From positions 28,060,392 through 28,124,391 of the forward strand of contig NC_037596.1 of NCBI RefSeq assembly GCF_003073045.1: DNA of 64,000 nt, read 5' to 3'. A program made the translations under genes and the position numbers. Shown here in pieces: positions 59,701-64,000 of this stretch; within the stretch, counting starts at the first letter, position 1; every line of letters begins with the position of its first letter. The stretch comes from Pomacea canaliculata. Lineage: Eukaryota > Mollusca > Gastropoda > Architaenioglossa > Ampullariidae. The notes under the pieces are model-generated. The model searched no databases. It had not been told where the DNA came from and saw only the letters and a list, made by a program, of their open reading frames with translations.

Positions 59701-62700
59701 AAAAATAGAAAAAAGACTCCGAAAGAAAGAAAGAAAGAAACAAACAGATTAAAGGACCTAAACGCAACGCCACATAGGCTCAACGCGATTTTCTCCACAC
59801 CACCTCATACTGCGAGCGCGGTGTCCGCACACCATGGGAAGAGTCCGCCCTATTCATCCCAAAGAAAAGGCAGAACTACGGGAGAGAAAGGGTCGCATGG
59901 GTCCTTTGTAATGAAGGCTTGTCTACCGTGGCCAAGGGACAGAACTAGTGTCGTCATGGCCGTAAGGCCCCCTCCCTCCCTAATCCCTTACCCCCACCTG
60001 TGCTGAGCCAGAAATGCGACACGCGACACACATGAACTCATACATAAATGCATAATTCATAAATGTGGATACCAAACACAGGTATACAACTTTCGAGGAG
60101 CTTCCATCTGTGGTTCAAGTTTATCTTTTTTTGACAGGTCTCCCTGGCAGTAAACCTTCCCACAACTGTCCACAATACATACCAGAAGGTGGGAATCTCA
60201 GCTGCACATGTTTTGCGAATGACCTGGGCAGTCCTCCTGGTGAACTGCAGTGGAATAGTACGAGATCATCACAACTGCGTTTTTCAGCTGTTCAGCCTGG
60301 AGATACAGGCACTCACACCTGTCAGCTCCTGTGGAACAATACAGTCGTGCAGTCCCTGGAGTATATCTTGACCGTGGCATGTGAGTTGAGTTTTTGTCTA
60401 ATTCTCCGTTATGTCTACCTGTGTATGCTGTCCATGAATTTGTGAGAATGATCCGATATTATAAATGTTATAAATTGTCTGGGGAGACGCCAACACCTTG
60501 TATTTGTTACCCTTGACTCACTCACAAACTGCCAGGTGGGTATAAAAAAACCAATCTTGCTTAGGCTTCCACGAAACACGCTCTTGACAATAATTACAAA
60601 ATACTCGTTCTTAAATGTGTCTGTTTAGCAAGATTTGTACATCATTAATAGTAATTATACAAGAGGCTTAGCGTTAGTAGTACTTACAGATATGCTTTAG
60701 CGAAGTTCTTTTGAGTTATTTCAAATATTGTGAACAACATTGGTACAAATAATCGACCAAATGTTGATATTTTCCTTGATCTATCCGCTTTAAATCTTTA
60801 ATAAAACCAAAAACACGTGAATTTTATGAGATTTCTCAAAATTGTTCAATTTTATAAGCAATTATTAGATAATTTTATACTGTTGTAGGTTAGAATATTC
60901 CGTGGTTATCTGGACTGGGACTGAAAAAATGTCTGAAATGTAGTAGACTTTAATTTTGTACAACTTATAATACTTGAAATGTTTATGTAAATAATTTTTT
61001 GTTGTCAAGATTACGAAAATGATTGCTAAGTGTGTTCTGATACAATTTATTAGATGGACCAAGAACTGTGACAGCTACAGTGGTCAGCCCGCAGCCCTTT
61101 GATACAAATGGTTCACAGGCTATAAGTCTGAACTGCTCAGTCTCCGGGTCCAATCCATCCTCCACAATCACCTGGATCAGATCAGACAATAAAAGTGTTC
61201 TGTGCAACACTCAACTGTGCACCCTGACCCCCAGGCCTCCTGATGACGATGGTCTCAAGATTGAATGTCTGGCCACAAACCCTGTCACGAACAGAACCAA
61301 CTCAAGCAGTGTGACACTCGCACTCAACTGTGAGTATTCAGCATCCTTCATTGTGTCTCCTTTAAACTGTTGGGACATGAAATATACATCTACTTATAAA
61401 GAAACGTGCAATACCCGGTCTGTGTCATATTTTACTCTCGTGGGTAGAAACAAGGCTGTAAAATACTGTTTTGTTCGAGTAGTTCAAATAAACGAACTAC
61501 TTTAGCAGTACACTGCTATCAAGAAGGAGACTTTTATTTGTTCACGACACCACAATATTAGCAGGACACCTTTTTACTTTACTGCATTGTCTCTTCAATT
61601 ACTTATGCACAGTTTTCTACCTAAAATGTTGTGCAGTGTAAAGGGTTTGATGAAGAAATATTTTTTTGCAATAAATAACTTTAATGTTTGCTAGCACCAG
61701 TAATTTGATATTCGTTTTGTTTTCTGTAGACCCCCCTACATCGCCGCCAGTGATCACAGGAAACCCGACTCTCCCTGAGGGCCAGCCTGTGTATGAGGGA
61801 GACACCTTCACTCTAACATGTACAGTACGAGGCAGTAAACCTTCTAACGATACTGTCATAACGTTTACCTGCCCCAACAGGACCGACACACCTGACAGCA
61901 GCTTGGACTCATCCAGTGTCACCAGCAGCTTGACCTTTGATCCCGTTACTTCAAACAACCATGGCAACTGCAGTTGTACTGCCGCATGGAAAAGTTATGA
62001 TTGGTACAGACAAAAAGCTAACTGGATCATCAATGTATATAGTGAGTTTCACTAACGAATATTTGTACTAATGTCAATATAAATCTAAAACAATTAGGCA
62101 AAATAATTGTAAAATAAAATTCTACACAAATTTGGCAGTGACTATCTGCTGTCTTTAAAATATTTTTCGGAGGTATTAAGGATACTTATTTTTATTTCAT
62201 CTCTTATTTTTCTACAAGCTTTTTTCTTTCTAAAGGGATTTTTAAAAGGACATTTTTCGTGTTAAACAGTTTATTATTTTATAATGAATAACATTCTAGT
62301 GATATATCTGTGTTGGTTTTTCAAACAGTATTTAAAGCTTTTGGATTTGATATACATTGTTCAAATATAATTCTGTTGCCTTATTAGCCTTTTATAAATT
62401 CCCTGCCTACAAAAGTAAATTATTATTATTATGACTTAATTTTATTGTCGACCTTTTTAAACAAATAAACTATGCCTCCTTGTGTTTCAGCTCCTCCATC
62501 TATTCCAGTAATTTTTCCACTCGGTGACACAACAGGAAGACCTGTGTATCCTTTCCTGGCGGGTTCGTCGGGTATCTTGAGATGTCAGAGCAATCAGACA
62601 GGTCGACCGGAAGCTGCATACACCTGGCCTGTCCCCGCTATAGGCCAGGATTCAGGGAGTAACCTGACTTTCTACAACCTGTCGAGAGAAGATAACGGGA

Positions 62701-64000
62701 GAACAGTGAAGTGCAGGGCCAGCAACGATTACACAGATAACAGGCGGCCTGTTGATGATGCTACTTTTGTCCTACAGGTCTACTGTGAGTCTCTGGCAAC
62801 TTGAAATCCTTACCAATAGTACTGTTTTTTTAATTATCTGGTATACATAAGTGTCCACAAGCAAAGGGTTAGTAGCTTCTATTTAATATCTGCAGTGAAC
62901 AATATGTTAACAGGCATCAGAATTTATAATTCAGACCCCATCTCTGATTCCTCTAAGCACAATACATTTTAGTATTTATGTCTTCGTGTCATCTGCATTA
63001 CTTAGAGAATAGATATTGACCATTGACTTTTGACATGAGTATCCCACAAATTTACTTTTCATTTCTGTTATTCATCATTTCACTCTGAAGTCATCGAACT
63101 TAGTTGTAACGGTCTTGCTTCACCGCAAGATGTAGTCTTGTTGATACAGAAAAACGAATCAATTAAATGATACCAAGTCCCCACATAAATTGCAAAGCAA
63201 TTTTTACAAGAGGCACAAGGCCAACGAGCATGACAGATCACAGTCACTTCCCTGTTGGGTCAGAAAGAAAAACCATTATAGCAAGCTTGCCTGGCTTGAT
63301 TATGTGACACGGTAAAAAGTAACCAACACCATATTTCAGGATGTGGCTTGGAAAAAATACAAAATGTTCAGGGTATCGTTTGCAGAGCTTGATAGTCTTC
63401 ACTCATGAAAAGCCAGAGATGCGAGCCTTGTCAGTAAAGCCATCTGTCAAGCTCTCATTTGGGGAGCTTACCAGCTCGGAAGTATTGTTGAGTTAATTCC
63501 ATCAATAAATGAATTGTACACTGGTACATCAGGTCATCACCAATAACGTTTCATGAAAGCCTCATTGCAGCAAGTCTAGAAAGTTTTCCATGTCCTTTCT
63601 CAAACAATTCTCCTCAGTACTTCACAGGTAACATCTACTTCCAGGGCAGTCTGCAAACAGTCGTACTACACTAGTCTGGTAGGGTAGAATTTGATGCATA
63701 GGACATGTGAGGCTAAGAAGCTATCGGGACACCAACAAGGATATTGTGTCATGTCATAAAAATATTTTATTTCGAAATAATTAAAAGCGTAACTAAAAAC
63801 GGAAAGAGAATTTGTAGACATACGGTTTACACTTTATTTGAACAGTGATTTTCCAAGTTTTGTCCAAATTGCATTATGCTAGTATGTGGAAAATTGTGTG
63901 ACACGTGTTGTCTTTACTTTTTTTTAGATGAACCTGTCGTCAGCTTCACACATGTTTTTGATGGCAATGATTGTGTTGAGGTCTCCAGCCTGTCTGATTA
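56764..64000 (+). CDS. Gene E: long Ig-superfamily receptor, runs off the window
   Basis: Visible exons: signal 56764-56821 (MKNGLLQCCSFFVLLTSTQ); D1a 58328-58702; D1b 59021-59145; D1c 59432-59603; D2 60138-60380; D3 61054-61329; D4 61730-62041; D5 62491-62784; D6 63928 to past 64000. D2, D3, D4 and D5 have exactly the same lengths as in gene C (243, 276, 312 and 294 bases). The D5 stretches SGSNLTFYNLSREDN and VKCRASNDYT are almost unchanged from A and C. Order and phases predict D7, D8, helix and ITIM tail beyond the right edge. The first leader is chosen because the shared promoter block lies right upstream and it resembles the gene C leader. A second leader is listed separately. Confidence 0.88.
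57337..57406 (+). CDS. Second leader exon in gene E intron 1
   Basis: ATG at 57337, or in frame at 57349, opens MAGELLKYFLLLDLVRLSQ, a good signal peptide, and ends in phase 1 at GTAAGG. It resembles the gene D leader (LVRLSQ versus LVRLTK), whereas the leader at 56764 resembles gene C. It cannot be an internal exon of the main transcript: after the acceptor-like TTTCTTCAG at 57295-57303 the phase-1 frame meets a stop. It may be an alternative first exon or the remnant of a deleted gene. No copy of the shared promoter block lies in front of it. Confidence 0.45.
57671..57766 (+). CDS. Possible mini D1a exon in gene E intron 1
   Basis: A TCTCTTCTAG acceptor precedes 96 open bases in phase 1-1 up to GTAAAA. 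They encode ESNKLLDYSTCPRSSESFLH, then LHYKPPVCDIYI. The end VCDIYI recalls the D1a endings CRFDYI (gene D) and CRLDYI (genes C and E). It would follow the second leader in phase and splice to D1b at 59021. It may be a shrunken D1a copy or a chance frame. Confidence 0.33.
57767..58327. other. Rest of gene E intron before D1a
   Basis: A mixed-composition stretch near 57800-58080 with no coding frame and no repeat that I can name. Confidence 0.4.
59640..60060. other. GC-richer island in gene E intron D1c to D2
   Basis: About 59760-60010 is clearly richer in G and C than the flanking intron, with GAAAGAAAGAAAG at 59719-59737 on its left. It does not align with the corresponding introns of genes A to D as read by eye. 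The composition suggests an inserted repeat, but no ends or target duplication were found. Confidence 0.3.
62785..63927. other. Gene E intron D5 to D6
   Basis: 1.14 kb. The middle (about 63170-63720) is less AT-rich and looks like an old insertion, but no motif is recognisable on either strand. No exon-like frame. Confidence 0.35.

Noticed and set aside
59821-60006. Open frame in the gene E intron
   Set aside because: Low-complexity, GC-rich, no splice-bounded phase match and no Ig character. More likely part of an inserted repeat.
1-64000. CRISPR arrays, operons, bacterial promoters or ribosome binding sites
   Set aside because: The DNA is eukaryotic with spliced genes, and no regularly spaced repeat array exists beyond microsatellites.

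Overview
The window is eukaryotic genomic DNA: AT-rich, with many GT-AG introns, tRNA-derived SINEs, decayed LINEs and small inverted-repeat DNA transposons. Protein style, intron size and repeat mix suggest a lophotrochozoan, most likely a gastropod mollusc. That is inferred, because no gene here fixes the species.

The main content is a head-to-tail cluster, all on the + strand, of at least five paralogous genes for type I membrane receptors built from immunoglobulin (Ig) domains. I call them A to E. Gene A (5669-16812; its 5' exons are not visible), C (36896-47078, complete, 1083 aa) and E (56764 to beyond 64000) are long forms: an N-terminal module D1 made from three exons, then Ig exons D2 to D8. 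Genes B (30247-35691, complete, 667 aa) and D (49036-55646, complete, 681 aa) are short forms: D1, D2, D7, D8. Long and short genes alternate (A long, B short, C long, D short, E long), which fits duplication of a short+long pair. In B, C and D the spliced exons join without a frame break from signal peptide to stop codon. Gene A does so from its first visible exon.

Each of the four visible 3' ends encodes one transmembrane helix, a conserved Trp/Arg-rich juxtamembrane motif, and a cytoplasmic tail with ITIM-type tyrosine motifs (SLYESL, SHYEEV, SLYAGL, SHYEEI, SPYEGV, SLYEGI, SHYEGI, SSYEDV). Each tail stops right after a Y-[VM]-N motif. ITIMs recruit SH2 phosphatases and YxN recruits Grb2-type adaptors in vertebrate leukocyte receptors, so these genes look like an invertebrate family of inhibitory immune-type receptors. 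Genes B, C, D and E share an upstream block (TTTGCCA or CTGCCAG followed by TTACTTCCT) 115-215 bp before the ATG, which suggests common control, possibly by an ETS factor.

Layout: 1-5668 is mostly LINE and DNA-transposon debris, including a hAT element inside a LINE. 5669-16812 is gene A. 16813-30070 is a repeat-rich gap holding an orphan transmembrane exon pair (22742-23387). 30075-47223 holds B and C, and 48816-64000 holds D and E. Items beyond the main gene models are a coding-like terminal exon inside gene A (9887-10083) and a second leader plus mini-exon in gene E (57337-57766).
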